Below are positions 9,438-17,517 of a stretch of 37,635 nt of DNA, one piece after another. The translations under genes were made by a program, and so were the position numbers. How positions within the stretch are numbered: the first letter of the stretch is position 1; every line of letters starts with the position of its first letter. Under the pieces are notes generated by a model. It was not told the DNA's origin and made no database searches. It was given only the letters and a program-made list of their open reading frames with translations. Source of the DNA: a bacterium (GTDB taxonomy: Bacteria > Armatimonadota > Chthonomonadetes > Chthonomonadales > CAJBBX01); the NCBI GenBank assembly GCA_021811565.1, contig JAJZOL010000175.1, positions 1-37,635 of the forward strand. Reading direction: 5' to 3'.

Positions 9438-10181
9438 CTACAGCTTGAAAAGGCTGTCCGGAAGATCGGTGTTCACTTTTATATTCTTGTAGTCCGTGAT
9501 GGCTGCAATCTTTCTGTCCGTGGTCTGAGCCACCACCTGTGTTGGCATCCAGATGCCCGGAGCCACTTCCTTGATGTTCTTGTAGAAGTAGATCGCCTGC
9601 AACTGACCTTCCTGACTATAGGATTCTCGTCTCAAGACCACTTTCGTTTTCGGATCAATGTATACAATGTGGTGTGAAGTATCTTCATTGCGATCCTTGT
9701 AGGTCATATTGAATACCGCGCATTGAACTCCGTCCACGCTTCCGAAGCGCATGAAAGTTGCATTGGTGTAGGTCATATAATACGGGGAGATCAAGCCCAA
9801 ATCCATCAGTGACTTGCGTTTGCCCGGGGAGTCGCCGAAATCCCTGCGAGTCACCATGTGAAGCTTGGGTATGGAAACGTATTGGTAAGGTCCGTTCATC
9901 ACAAATGTGGCTCGCGTCCCCTCGCGTTCCCCTTCGATTCGTATCATGTTCGGTTCCTTGTATTTCACATTAACCGTCTTGAACCGATAGAGGAGGATGG
10001 CGTCACGATTGATCTTCGCCAATTCATTCTCGTTCACTTTCACCACTGTCATTGTGGCGGTGAAGTCTTTTAGTTTGCTGCATTCATAGTCTTCTATATT
10101 CGTAGGGATGGCGAAAACCGGGCTGGATACCACGATTAACGCCACTGCTACCAACAGTGTATTAGCGCACAGCGCACGCAT
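9438..10181 (-). CDS. Exported LolA/LppX-like outer-membrane lipoprotein-sorting family protein
   Basis: A 247-residue protein with a clear signal peptide (MRALCANTLLVAVALIVVSSPVFA, cleavage after VFA). The mature part starts with a YECSKLKDFTATMTVVKVNENE-type strand pattern and continues as alternating beta strands (VKYKEPNMIRIEG, QYVSIPKLHMVTRRDFG, HHIVYIDPKTKVVLRRESY, GIWMPTQVVAQT). This is the half-barrel arrangement of LolA, LppX and DUF1571-type proteins that bind lipid acyl chains or lipoproteins in the periplasm. I chose the ATG at 10181 because it has AAGGAAAG upstream and begins a proper signal peptide; an ATG at 10223 would add 14 charged residues. Role is by fold resemblance only. 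It has its own terminator and lies downstream of the MFS gene. Confidence 0.72.
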   Translation of the reverse strand: MRALCANTLLVAVALIVVSSPVFAIPTNIEDYECSKLKDFTATMTVVKVNENELAKINRDAILLYRFKTVNVKYKEPNMIRIEGEREGTRATFVMNGPYQYVSIPKLHMVTRRDFGDSPGKRKSLMDLGLISPYYMTYTNATFMRFGSVDGVQCAVFNMTYKDRNEDTSHHIVYIDPKTKVVLRRESYSQEGQLQAIYFYKNIKEVAPGIWMPTQVVAQTTDRKIAAITDYKNIKVNTDLPDSLFKL

Positions 10182-10238
10182 TTTATTTCTTTCCTTCCTT
10201 AAAACTGTTTGTTCGGAATTCATATCCGTAATTTAAGA

Positions 10239-10260
10239 CACATTAATCGTATATAATGTG
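10239..10260. repeat. Small inverted repeat between the MFS and LolA-like genes
   Basis: CACATTA and TAATGTG face each other across 8 bases, between the MFS stop codon (10276) and the start of the LolA-like gene (10181). It could be an operator or a weak A/T-rich hairpin. No U-run follows on the minus strand. Confidence 0.3.
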
Positions 10261-10275
10261 ACAATTTTCTTCATT

Positions 10276-11484
10276 TTACCCGACTCCCCTACCTTCGGTA
10301 TGCTTCAGCACAATCCCGGATGCGATCCAAGCGAGGAACAGAGAGAAGGATCCGAGCCAAAACGGAGACATAGGGTAAATACGGGAGATGAACGCCCCGG
10401 TGAGAGGCCCTAGGAACCATGCGAATTGCATAGGCGCAAGGCTAAGCGTAAGTATGGAGGAGCGTTGTTCCGCGGGGGAGTACAAGGCCAGCTGCGTCAT
10501 CGTCAATGCGCCAAGACATCCCTGAGCCGTGGATTGCATTGCGGCGCTGGTGCCGATGGTCAGGAGCGATCCGGACAACGCCTGCCCCGCCAATGCCACG
10601 CTTCCAAGTAAAGCTCCCACGCGCCATATCCGTGTGTGACCGAGGCGATCCCCGATAGGCCCCCACATTGGGGTGGTCAGAGCCATCGCGGCGCCCGCCA
10701 ATGTAAGGATTTTGCCTATCTTCATGGCGACATCAGGCATGCGGTACACATCCATGATATGTATCGGGATGAAGGGCTGCGCCATATTCAGCCCGTACAT
10801 CATCATGAATGTGACGATAAACAGCGCACGAACCATCGGAGTGTGGTAAATCGCGAGGAAACCTTTTTTGATGCCGTCTCTGGCTCTCTCCGCATGTTTT
10901 ATCTCATGAGGCTCCTCGCGCAGAACGGAGGAAAGAAGTAGAATCACCAGCAAAGTGAGCAGAGAATCAAGATATAGCAGATTTCTGATACCGTAATGGA
11001 GCACGATCCATCCACCCGCCCAAGGGCCGATGGCGATGCCGGTCGGAGAACCCGCGCTAATGATGGAGATCGCCATTCCAAGCCGTTTCCTAGGCGTGAT
11101 ATTCGCCTGCACCGCCATCATCAAGCCTGTGTTGCCAAGGACGAATCCGCTAAGGAAACGGGCGAGGGCAAGCACCCATACATTCCAGCTAGAACCCGCA
11201 ATTGCGAAAAGCATCGCCTCGATAACACTGCTGCGGATGATGATAAGCTTGTATCCGTATCGATCCGCAAGGACTGGCCAAAAGGGAAGAAGCGGAAGGC
11301 CGATGATAAATGCAATGGCGGAGAGAATGCCCGTCCATGTTGGCACCCACGCATTTGTGACATGAAGTTGACGGAGGAAAAGAGGGGTGAATGCGCCGAG
11401 ATGACCGAACGCCAGTGATTCCACCAAACCGGTGGAGGCGAATAAAACCATTGTCACTCGCCAGTTATTACGGTGAGATTGCAT
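10276..11484 (-). CDS. Major facilitator superfamily transporter, drug-efflux-like
   Basis: A 402-residue inner-membrane transporter with about 12 hydrophobic segments in two halves. The loop between helices 2 and 3 carries the MFS motif A in the form FWPVLADRYGYKLIIIRSS (G-x-L-a-D-r-x-G-r-k family), and the second half carries the matching MWGPIGDRLGHTRIWRVG. SAGSPTGIAIGPWAGGWI resembles motif C of antiporters of the drug:H+ type, so export is more likely than uptake; the substrate is unknown. The start is uncertain: an ATG at 11484 or a GTG at 11496, neither with a good ribosome site. The gene is followed at 94 bases by the LolA-like gene on the same strand. Confidence 0.88.
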   Translation of the reverse strand: MQSHRNNWRVTMVLFASTGLVESLAFGHLGAFTPLFLRQLHVTNAWVPTWTGILSAIAFIIGLPLLPFWPVLADRYGYKLIIIRSSVIEAMLFAIAGSSWNVWVLALARFLSGFVLGNTGLMMAVQANITPRKRLGMAISIISAGSPTGIAIGPWAGGWIVLHYGIRNLLYLDSLLTLLVILLLSSVLREEPHEIKHAERARDGIKKGFLAIYHTPMVRALFIVTFMMMYGLNMAQPFIPIHIMDVYRMPDVAMKIGKILTLAGAAMALTTPMWGPIGDRLGHTRIWRVGALLGSVALAGQALSGSLLTIGTSAAMQSTAQGCLGALTMTQLALYSPAEQRSSILTLSLAPMQFAWFLGPLTGAFISRIYPMSPFWLGSFSLFLAWIASGIVLKHTEGRGVG

Positions 11485-11723
11485 GGATTGGGTCACAGTA
11501 TGGGTGTTCCATTCACGAAAGAGCGAAAATTGATCATTTTATTGTAACCGGTGTTCGCAAAAACTAATAGACATGATTATCCCACATCTTTTTTCTCTGA
11601 ACATGTTTGGAGACGATTATTGAGGTAGATTTATCATTGATCAACATGCATGAATGATTCTACACCATAGGGTAAGCGGATTGAATAAAATCGCATCCAA
11701 TGTCTTTTCGCGGAGGACATATA

Positions 11724-14675
11724 ATGTTTAACAGAAGGCTCTTTCTTAAGGGTATGGCGGGGTGCGGGGTGTTTATTGCGGCTGATGGAATGGAGGCGCT
11801 TTCTCAAACAATGGATGCTGTCCGAGAAGCGAATCAGCCGGTTTTCGGGTCAGGGGGGATATGGGTTTCGCACAATGCACGAAAATACAGTCTCGATGAA
11901 ATTGTATTTCTCAATGGCGTCGGTGGCTTGGGGGCTTCCGGCAGGTTGGATGTATCTCGCGAAATCGTACCAACAGACAGTGAACTCGGCTTTTCCTTGG
12001 AAATAGATTGGAAGGCTGTTTCAGGACCCTATTGGAGCATTCGCCTCGGTCTGCTCCCCGAATCTGGAATGACCATACCTGATGATCTCGATACTCTTGA
12101 ATTTGATTTGTATGTGGCAAAGTGCTCGGAGCATGCCCAACTGAATGTTTTTTTGGTGGAAACGGACGACGATCGCTGGGTCTGTTGGAACCATCCGCTT
12201 TCCGACCTGAAAATCGCTCAATGGAACCACATCACGATTACTTGGAGACAGATGACGATGTGGCTTCTCGGCAGTCGTAAACCACAGTGGAACCGACTTT
12301 CTCAAATTGCTTTTGAGATTGGCGGAGGGGATATCCTCATATACGTCGACGGGGTTAAGCTGACTTCGCGAAATAATCGCACTCTCAAGGTGTTCAATAC
12401 CAAGGATGACGGGTATTATTCAGATCCCTTATGGAAGGAGTATATAGAGTCTTCTCATACTCCCGGTACGGTCTTTTTCCCCTTTGATGAAGGTCGCATG
12501 GGCGTCAGCGCATTGTTGGACACCCCCGTTCAGTTCCGAAAATTGCTCGGCCATGTTGGTACTCCTCTTAGCGGCTTTGATCATGAAATAACCCGCAAAT
12601 CTAACAATTTGATCAGAAATGGCGTTTGTGTGATTTATTATGCTTCGTTCGCCAGCGGATACTTGAGGTATTTGACGCGAAGACAAGCGTGGGATGTGAA
12701 CGCTAAGGGACGTTCATTGAACTGGACACCATGCAATCACACGGATTGGGATTGTCAGCATGCCATCGCACTGTCGCATCCTGCCGTTACCGAGGCATTA
12801 CGCCTGAAAGTCGACGCTCTCTTGAATGCCGGCTTGGGGGTGTGGATGGTTGTGGATTACACGTTTCCCTGGTGGGATACCCTTTGGGGATACTCGCCAG
12901 CGATGGTGGATGCTTATCGCATGGATTTAACGGGCAAGGATGAGGGAATCAAAACGATAGACAAGGGTGAGGAGCATACAGTGCGTTTTCACGACTATTT
13001 CCGCGCTTACAATGGATTTGATCCTCAAGTGATCGATTTCGGCATGAAGGATTGGAAAGAGTTCAATCCGCCGTTACCCGACGAAAAGAGCGCCGATGAA
13101 TTGATTGAAAGACGCATGAACCTCTTCCTCTATCTTCGTTCTTACGAATGGGTGAAGCTCCCGGATAGAATCGGAAGGTACATGAAACATCGCGGCGGAG
13201 AAGGGTTGTGGATGGTGCCAAACCCCGAGGACAGTTACGGTTCCAGTGATTATGTTTATCTTCTTCGGAGCGCAGGAGTTGGGAACCTATTTCCCGAATT
13301 CTTCGGGGATATTGGATTTGCCGCCGAAGCGGGTTACGCCAGCCTTCCATATTTGAAGGAGCAGGCGGTGCGATCCGGTGCGGGACTCTCCATTATCCAG
13401 GAGACCGGGGCTGGAGGGCATAATTCGCCTTATCTGGATTGGAGGATCGCATATAACGGGGTGTATTCGTTGACCGCATCCGGAGGTCTTGATGATTTCG
13501 ATAATGACTTTCTTGATGAGACAACCTTCGACCAAATGTCTGATCCAAGGAAAAATGAATATGAGTTCAAAAGGTTCAGGGACGGGATTGCCAAGGCGAT
13601 GGCATTCCTGCAAGCGCGTGAGGAGAAACCGCAGCGCCCTCAGACGGATAGTTTATGCATCTCCGAACGTCCCCCTGCGAAATCCTGCGGCAGCATATTC
13701 TTCGGTTTGGATCAACTCTATTCCTTTGCGTGTGGTTTGTCGAGATTACATTTTGTTTTTGATTTGAGGGATGGCTTGGAACTGGAACAAGCCTTAAGGA
13801 GCAAAAGGGTTCTTTTTTACTCTCCATGGGCTCCGAAAGTGGGCGATTTGGAGATGCTTCGAAAATGGCTTGCTTCAGGAAAAGGGCATGCGCTGATCAC
13901 CCACACCTTTGTTCCCACTCGATCCACAAGGGAGTTTTGGGGGCTGCGACCGAGCACGAAACCCGGACAAGTGAATGGCGGGGATATCCTTGGTTTAGGC
14001 GAAATCAGCGAGACCAGCCACACCAAATGCACGGTGACACATGTGGATGACGCTTTAACATCGTTATTCCCTATCGGCGAAACTTTCAGCTTTAACTCGC
14101 CGCTATACGCGTGTGAACACGGCGAGGCTCTCATTAACACGGACGCAGGACCGTTGCTCAGTCGCGTACGCGTGGGTAAGGGGTATCTCTACTATCTGCA
14201 CTTTGCCCCCGACCCGAGTGATAAGACGCAGGATTTGGATGTGCGCATCTCGCAAGCTATTGGGAGGTTGACAGGTGTTACTCCTGTATGTGAAGCCGAC
14301 CGAGAAACCCTAGTGCAACTCTATCACATAGGGCGCGGTTATTCAATTCTCGCTTGGGATCTCGCCTCAATGGAGAAATGGAGCTTTGTGTACAAGCCTG
14401 GGATTCCTTACATGCCCTTTGAAGCGGAGGGGGTTAGCCGTCGCGTTACCATTCGCGTCGCTTTGGATTATCCTTGGTGGATCTATGATTTTTGGACGGA
14501 TCAAATGCATCGTGTGTCGCCACGCGACAAAAAAATCGAATTGATGTTGACCGGAATGGTTTCGGGGATGTTCTATCTGTTTCCCGATGAGGATGAGTCC
14601 CAAATCCGTTTGAAATCCGTTCGTGCCTTGAGAGCCAAAATGCGACAACTGCAGTTCGATTCCGTCGGGATGTAA
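11724..14675 (+). CDS. Tat-exported large protein, putative glycoside hydrolase of unassigned family
   Basis: A 983-residue protein. The N-terminus NRRLFLKGMAGCGVFIAADG is a twin-arginine signal (R4, R5). I see no catalogue family, but the architecture suggests a glycosidase. Residues about 35-215 look like a beta-sandwich ending in ILIYVDGVKL, typical of carbohydrate-binding jelly rolls. About 230-620 resemble a TIM barrel (VWMVVDYTFPWWDTLWGY near 385). About 640-800 resemble the GATase-like domain of GH42 enzymes (RVLFYSPWAPKVGDLEMLRKWLASG), including the RVGKGYLYYLHF ending. Beta strands follow to the C-terminus. Candidate acidic residues are Glu502 (NPEDSYG), Glu525 (FPEFFGD) and Glu560 (IIQETGAGG). 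The ATG at 11724 has GGAGG seven bases upstream. It converges with the SMP-30 gene with 6 bases between the stops. Confidence 0.6.
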   Translation: MFNRRLFLKGMAGCGVFIAADGMEALSQTMDAVREANQPVFGSGGIWVSHNARKYSLDEIVFLNGVGGLGASGRLDVSREIVPTDSELGFSLEIDWKAVSGPYWSIRLGLLPESGMTIPDDLDTLEFDLYVAKCSEHAQLNVFLVETDDDRWVCWNHPLSDLKIAQWNHITITWRQMTMWLLGSRKPQWNRLSQIAFEIGGGDILIYVDGVKLTSRNNRTLKVFNTKDDGYYSDPLWKEYIESSHTPGTVFFPFDEGRMGVSALLDTPVQFRKLLGHVGTPLSGFDHEITRKSNNLIRNGVCVIYYASFASGYLRYLTRRQAWDVNAKGRSLNWTPCNHTDWDCQHAIALSHPAVTEALRLKVDALLNAGLGVWMVVDYTFPWWDTLWGYSPAMVDAYRMDLTGKDEGIKTIDKGEEHTVRFHDYFRAYNGFDPQVIDFGMKDWKEFNPPLPDEKSADELIERRMNLFLYLRSYEWVKLPDRIGRYMKHRGGEGLWMVPNPEDSYGSSDYVYLLRSAGVGNLFPEFFGDIGFAAEAGYASLPYLKEQAVRSGAGLSIIQETGAGGHNSPYLDWRIAYNGVYSLTASGGLDDFDNDFLDETTFDQMSDPRKNEYEFKRFRDGIAKAMAFLQAREEKPQRPQTDSLCISERPPAKSCGSIFFGLDQLYSFACGLSRLHFVFDLRDGLELEQALRSKRVLFYSPWAPKVGDLEMLRKWLASGKGHALITHTFVPTRSTREFWGLRPSTKPGQVNGGDILGLGEISETSHTKCTVTHVDDALTSLFPIGETFSFNSPLYACEHGEALINTDAGPLLSRVRVGKGYLYYLHFAPDPSDKTQDLDVRISQAIGRLTGVTPVCEADRETLVQLYHIGRGYSILAWDLASMEKWSFVYKPGIPYMPFEAEGVSRRVTIRVALDYPWWIYDFWTDQMHRVSPRDKKIELMLTGMVSGMFYLFPDEDESQIRLKSVRALRAKMRQLQFDSVGM

Positions 14676-14681
14676 GCTGTT

Positions 14682-15596
14682 TTACTGACTTCCCACCCCA
14701 TGGACTCGCATTCGCAAGCCATAAATACTTGTACTCGCCGTGATGAACAGTAAATGGCGATCCTTGCCGCCGAAGCAGATGTTTCCCGTCCATTTTTCAT
14801 CAATCGGGATGTGCAGTATTTGGTTTCCGGAGTTGTCGAAAACCGTGACGCCATTGCCGGTGAGATAGACGTTGCCTTCATTGTCGATAGTCATGCCGTC
14901 CGATCCCATGGAACAGAAGAGCTTTTTATCAGTCAGTTCGCCGTTTTTTTGGATGCGATAAGAGTAAGTTTTTCCCCCTTGGATATCCGCTACGTAGAGG
15001 GTCTTCCCGTCGGGCGTTCCGATGATACCGTTTGGTTTTTGCAAATCGTCAATTACTAACTGCAATTCCTTGCCTTTTGGTGGGAGATAATAGACCCCCT
15101 GGCATGGCAAGTCTATCGGACCACGATGCCAATAGTCTCTCGGATAGTACGGATCGGTGATATACAACCCACCGTCGGGACGCACCCAGACGTCGTTCGG
15201 ACCGTTAAGGAGTTTCCCTTGGTAATCCGAGATGATTTCCTTCACTTTTCCATGCGGATCGATCCTCCAGAGTTGATTCTTCTCGTCGGCGCATGCCCAA
15301 AGATCTCCGTCCTTATCAAAGCAGAGTCCGTTGGATCGTCCGCACGGTTGCATGAAGGTGGTGAGCTTGCCGTCAACGCTCCACTCCATAATTCGATTGT
15401 TGGGCTGGTCCGTGAAAAAGATGTTCCCTTTGGAATCGCTCGCCGGGCCTTCTGTAAAGGCGAATCCCGCCGCGAGTTTTTCCAAGTGTGCCCCGGGAGC
15501 CACGATATCCTTTCCTAACGCTGGGGAAGATTCGACGGAGAGACAGATTGCGAAAACCAAAATGATAGCTTCCAAGGAAATAATCGATATCGGCAT
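14682..15596 (-). CDS. Exported SMP-30/gluconolactonase family protein
   Basis: A 304-residue beta-propeller enzyme of the SMP-30/gluconolactonase/LRE group, which hydrolyses sugar lactones or related esters using a bound divalent metal. A signal peptide covers about residues 1-29 (hydrophobic AIILVFAICLSVESSPALG). Family landmarks are FTEGPASDSKGNIFFTD with the metal-binding glutamate, CGRSNGLCFDKDGDLW, LLNGPNDVWVRPDGGLYITDP with the conserved Asn-Asp pair, KPNGIIGTPDGKTLYVAD and SMGSDGMTIDNEGNVYL with the catalytic-type aspartate. I chose the ATG at 15596 since AAGGAG lies about ten bases upstream; the frame is open for 75 codons further but that part has no protein character. A TATAAT-like box sits at 15636-15641. 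Probably periplasmic, acting on lactones from sugar oxidation. Confidence 0.9.
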   Translation of the reverse strand: MPISIISLEAIILVFAICLSVESSPALGKDIVAPGAHLEKLAAGFAFTEGPASDSKGNIFFTDQPNNRIMEWSVDGKLTTFMQPCGRSNGLCFDKDGDLWACADEKNQLWRIDPHGKVKEIISDYQGKLLNGPNDVWVRPDGGLYITDPYYPRDYWHRGPIDLPCQGVYYLPPKGKELQLVIDDLQKPNGIIGTPDGKTLYVADIQGGKTYSYRIQKNGELTDKKLFCSMGSDGMTIDNEGNVYLTGNGVTVFDNSGNQILHIPIDEKWTGNICFGGKDRHLLFITASTSIYGLRMRVHGVGSQ

Positions 15597-15730
15597 TATC
15601 AGGAAACTCCTTATCTTCGATGACGCTGTGTATAGATTATATCCCTTTAAGTGTGGTGAATGATATACTGCGAATTGATTTCCATGTCGCCACCGACGAT
15701 CATACATCCAATGCTTCGAATGCAAAGAAA

Positions 15731-15755
15731 AAGGGAGACGCAACGCGCCTCCCTT
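15731..15755 (-). terminator. Terminator-like hairpin after the pseudopilin pair
   Basis: An 11-bp stem with one mismatch (AAGGGAGACGC with GCGCCTCCCTT) and a 3-base loop, 20 bases past the stop of the downstream pseudopilin. On the minus strand it is followed by TTTCTTTGC, a reasonable U-rich tail. Confidence 0.75.
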
Positions 15756-15775
15756 GAACGATACAAATAGGTACT

Positions 15776-16180
15776 CTACTGGCTGTCGATACCAGGAGCG
15801 AACGTCCCGTGTACAGTACAACTCACTATGAGACCTCCTGCGGGTACCGTCACACCGTTGGAAGTCTGACTTCCATCGGAAATCGCCACGCTATACGAGC
15901 CACCGCTTGGGCAGGTGGGTATGCTGCCGAGGTTCGGCAACAGATCCGAAAGATTGGTGGTGTAAGTGTGTGCCGTACTGGATGTTTTATACGCCGCCTC
16001 GGCATTGGCGATGGTTTGCATGTTTGCGCGACAAGTTTTGGTTTGTGAGTCTGAGACTGCTCCCAAGTATAACGGAAGAGCGACCGCCATGAGAATTGCC
16101 AGAATAAGGATAACGACAAGCAATTCAATTAGCGTAAAGCCCTTGCGCCGGTCGCTCTTCATTCTAATGGTACGGAACAT
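15776..16180 (-). CDS. Type II secretion/type IV pilus pseudopilin, tandem copy A
   Basis: A 134-residue prepilin-like protein. The leader MFRTIRMKSDRRKG ends at the prepilin peptidase site G/F, followed by FTLIELLVVILILAILMAVALP with the conserved Glu at mature position 5. The mature globular part is small, with two cysteines (TCRANM and PTCPSGG) and an ending in GTFAPGID. It is a close paralog of the gene just upstream. I chose the ATG at 16180 because AAAGG lies eight bases upstream; the longer frame from 16222 has no ribosome site. The size and the GspG-like helix suggest a major pseudopilin, but the partner secretion or pilus genes are not in this window, so fibre type is open. Confidence 0.92.
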   Translation of the reverse strand: MFRTIRMKSDRRKGFTLIELLVVILILAILMAVALPLYLGAVSDSQTKTCRANMQTIANAEAAYKTSSTAHTYTTNLSDLLPNLGSIPTCPSGGSYSVAISDGSQTSNGVTVPAGGLIVSCTVHGTFAPGIDSQ

Positions 16181-16278
16181 GTTTTTTACCTTTCTACGCC
16201 ATTCGGCGCGTAATGGAAACAATATACTTTCAATAGGGATGTGCCCTTTTTGGAGCCTGTCGCATGCTGTATGAATTA

Positions 16279-16686
16279 TCAGTTTTTATCAATTCCAGGA
16301 GCGAACACTCCATGAGATGGTATGCTGCACTTTACTATGATCCCACCCGCCGGTACAGGAAGTCCGTTATTGGCAAGTTCGCTACCGTCGGAAATCGTGA
16401 CACTGTACGTACCACCTGCGGGACAAGCCGGATTGGAACCGAGATCGCTCTTGAGGTCCGATAGGTTTGTCGTGTATACATGCCCTGGAACACGAGCTCT
16501 GTATGCCGCCTCCGCTTGCGCGATGGAATACATGTTGGTGCGGCACGTGGTTACCTCGGATTGCCCCAACGCTCCTAAATAGAGCGGCAGTGCGATCGCC
16601 ATCAGAATTGCAAGGATGAGAATCACCACTAACAATTCGATGATTGTAAAGCCGGAGTGTTTCCCTCCTGAGAGCCTAACTGTCAT
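16279..16686 (-). CDS. Type II secretion/type IV pilus pseudopilin, tandem copy B
   Basis: A 135-residue paralog of the downstream pseudopilin. A short leader (MTVRLSGGKHSG) is followed by the cleavage site and FTIIELLVVILILAILMAIALP. The shared body includes LYLGAL, TCRTNM, AEAAYR, YTTNLSDL, a proline-cysteine turn (NPACPAGGTYSVTISDGS), VPAGG and the C-terminal GVFAPGID. The ATG at 16686 has AAGGAG about seven bases upstream, which decides the start over the earlier ATG at 16716. The two genes are separated by 98 bases and probably share a transcript ended by the hairpin at 15731. The duplicate could be two interchangeable subunits or a major/minor pair. Confidence 0.92.
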   Translation of the reverse strand: MTVRLSGGKHSGFTIIELLVVILILAILMAIALPLYLGALGQSEVTTCRTNMYSIAQAEAAYRARVPGHVYTTNLSDLKSDLGSNPACPAGGTYSVTISDGSELANNGLPVPAGGIIVKCSIPSHGVFAPGIDKN

Positions 16687-16948
16687 CCAGCACTCCTTAT
16701 CCCAAATCATCTGCATGTTTTTTCCATATTCAAGACTTATTTCACATGATTTTTTTTCTGTGTAAAAAAAACCTCGGAAATCGCCATGCTGTAGGAAAAT
16801 ATTTTCATTTTAAGCGTAATGGGAAATATAATAAGCATCAATGCTCTGTCCATCTCAAAAAAAATCGGCAATATCATGAAGGAATTTCGCTTCCCGGTGT
16901 AGAATATCATCCGTGTGGATGTAACGAACACAACGTGGATGGAATACA
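16687..16948. other. Divergent intergenic region between pseudopilins and a membrane protein
   Basis: A 262-base A/T-rich stretch that must carry the start signals for transcription in both directions. It contains long A and T runs near 16751-16771. I could not select unambiguous promoter boxes. Confidence 0.4.
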
Positions 16949-17398
16949 ATGAAGAATAATTCGATTAAAATCATCTCAATCGGGGAGTTGCTCACACTTC
17001 TCGGGGTGATATGTTCCGTAATGAGTGCGGCTTATCCTTGGGCGCGCGAAGCCCCCGTGATATTGCCAGGTGTGGGGGCGATCTATATTTCCGACAAGCC
17101 TCATTTAGTAACAGGATATGATTTGCATTTGTACGTAATCAGTGTGGGATGGGCGGTGGTGATATGTGCGGTGATGTGCGGCGGTTTTTTACTTTTTAAT
17201 CCGTCGCCGAAGGAGAAAAACCTTATCTTTGGTGCGGAAATGTTTCTGAGCCTGGTGATCCTCGCTTTGGGGGCGTATCACATAGGTCCTTTCGCGGGGG
17301 TGATAACCGCTATGATTGGCGCCGGATTTCTCATTATCGGGGCGGCGCTGCGTCGAATCCAGAAAACCGATCCGTATCAGTCACCGGCTTCGTCCTGA
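16949..17398 (+). CDS. Small four-helix membrane protein, unknown function
   Basis: A 149-residue protein with four predicted membrane helices: about residues 8-28, 62-84, 92-113 and 115-135. Between helices 1 and 2 lies a polar loop of about 30 residues (AREAPVILPGVGAIYISDKP region), probably outside the membrane. The tail is short and basic (RRIQKTDPYQSPASS). The ATG at 16949 has GGATGGAA upstream. I recognise no family. It is 119 bases upstream of the nucleotidyltransferase fusion gene on the same strand, with a degenerate palindromic repeat between them, so linkage is possible but not shown. Confidence 0.7.
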   Translation: MKNNSIKIISIGELLTLLGVICSVMSAAYPWAREAPVILPGVGAIYISDKPHLVTGYDLHLYVISVGWAVVICAVMCGGFLLFNPSPKEKNLIFGAEMFLSLVILALGAYHIGPFAGVITAMIGAGFLIIGAALRRIQKTDPYQSPASS

Positions 17399-17426
17399 CA
17401 AAGTCGTAAACTAAACAATCCAATGA

Positions 17427-17494
17427 GGTAATTGCATAAATCATGTGATCATAATTATGTGTCACGCCGAGAGATGATGATTTGCGCAATTCAC
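17427..17494 (+). repeat. Dispersed palindromic repeat, degenerate copy 3
   Basis: Starts GGTAATTGCATAAATC and ends GATTTGCGCAATTCAC, with an internal GTGTCACGCCGAG that matches the core TGTCACGCTCGG of the copy at 23047-23131. It is about 17 bases shorter than the two good copies. Ends and core both match, but overall identity is modest, so this is a probable decayed relative. It lies 23 bases before the start codon of the fusion enzyme gene, the same kind of position as copy 1. Confidence 0.5.
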
Positions 17495-17517
17495 TCACCT
17501 TACAGGAGATATCAACT

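Noticed and set aside
15597-15821. 75-codon upstream extension of the SMP-30 frame
   Set aside because: The extension crosses the terminator and tail of the pseudopilin gene, has no protein character, and the ATG at 15596 has both a ribosome site and a signal peptide.
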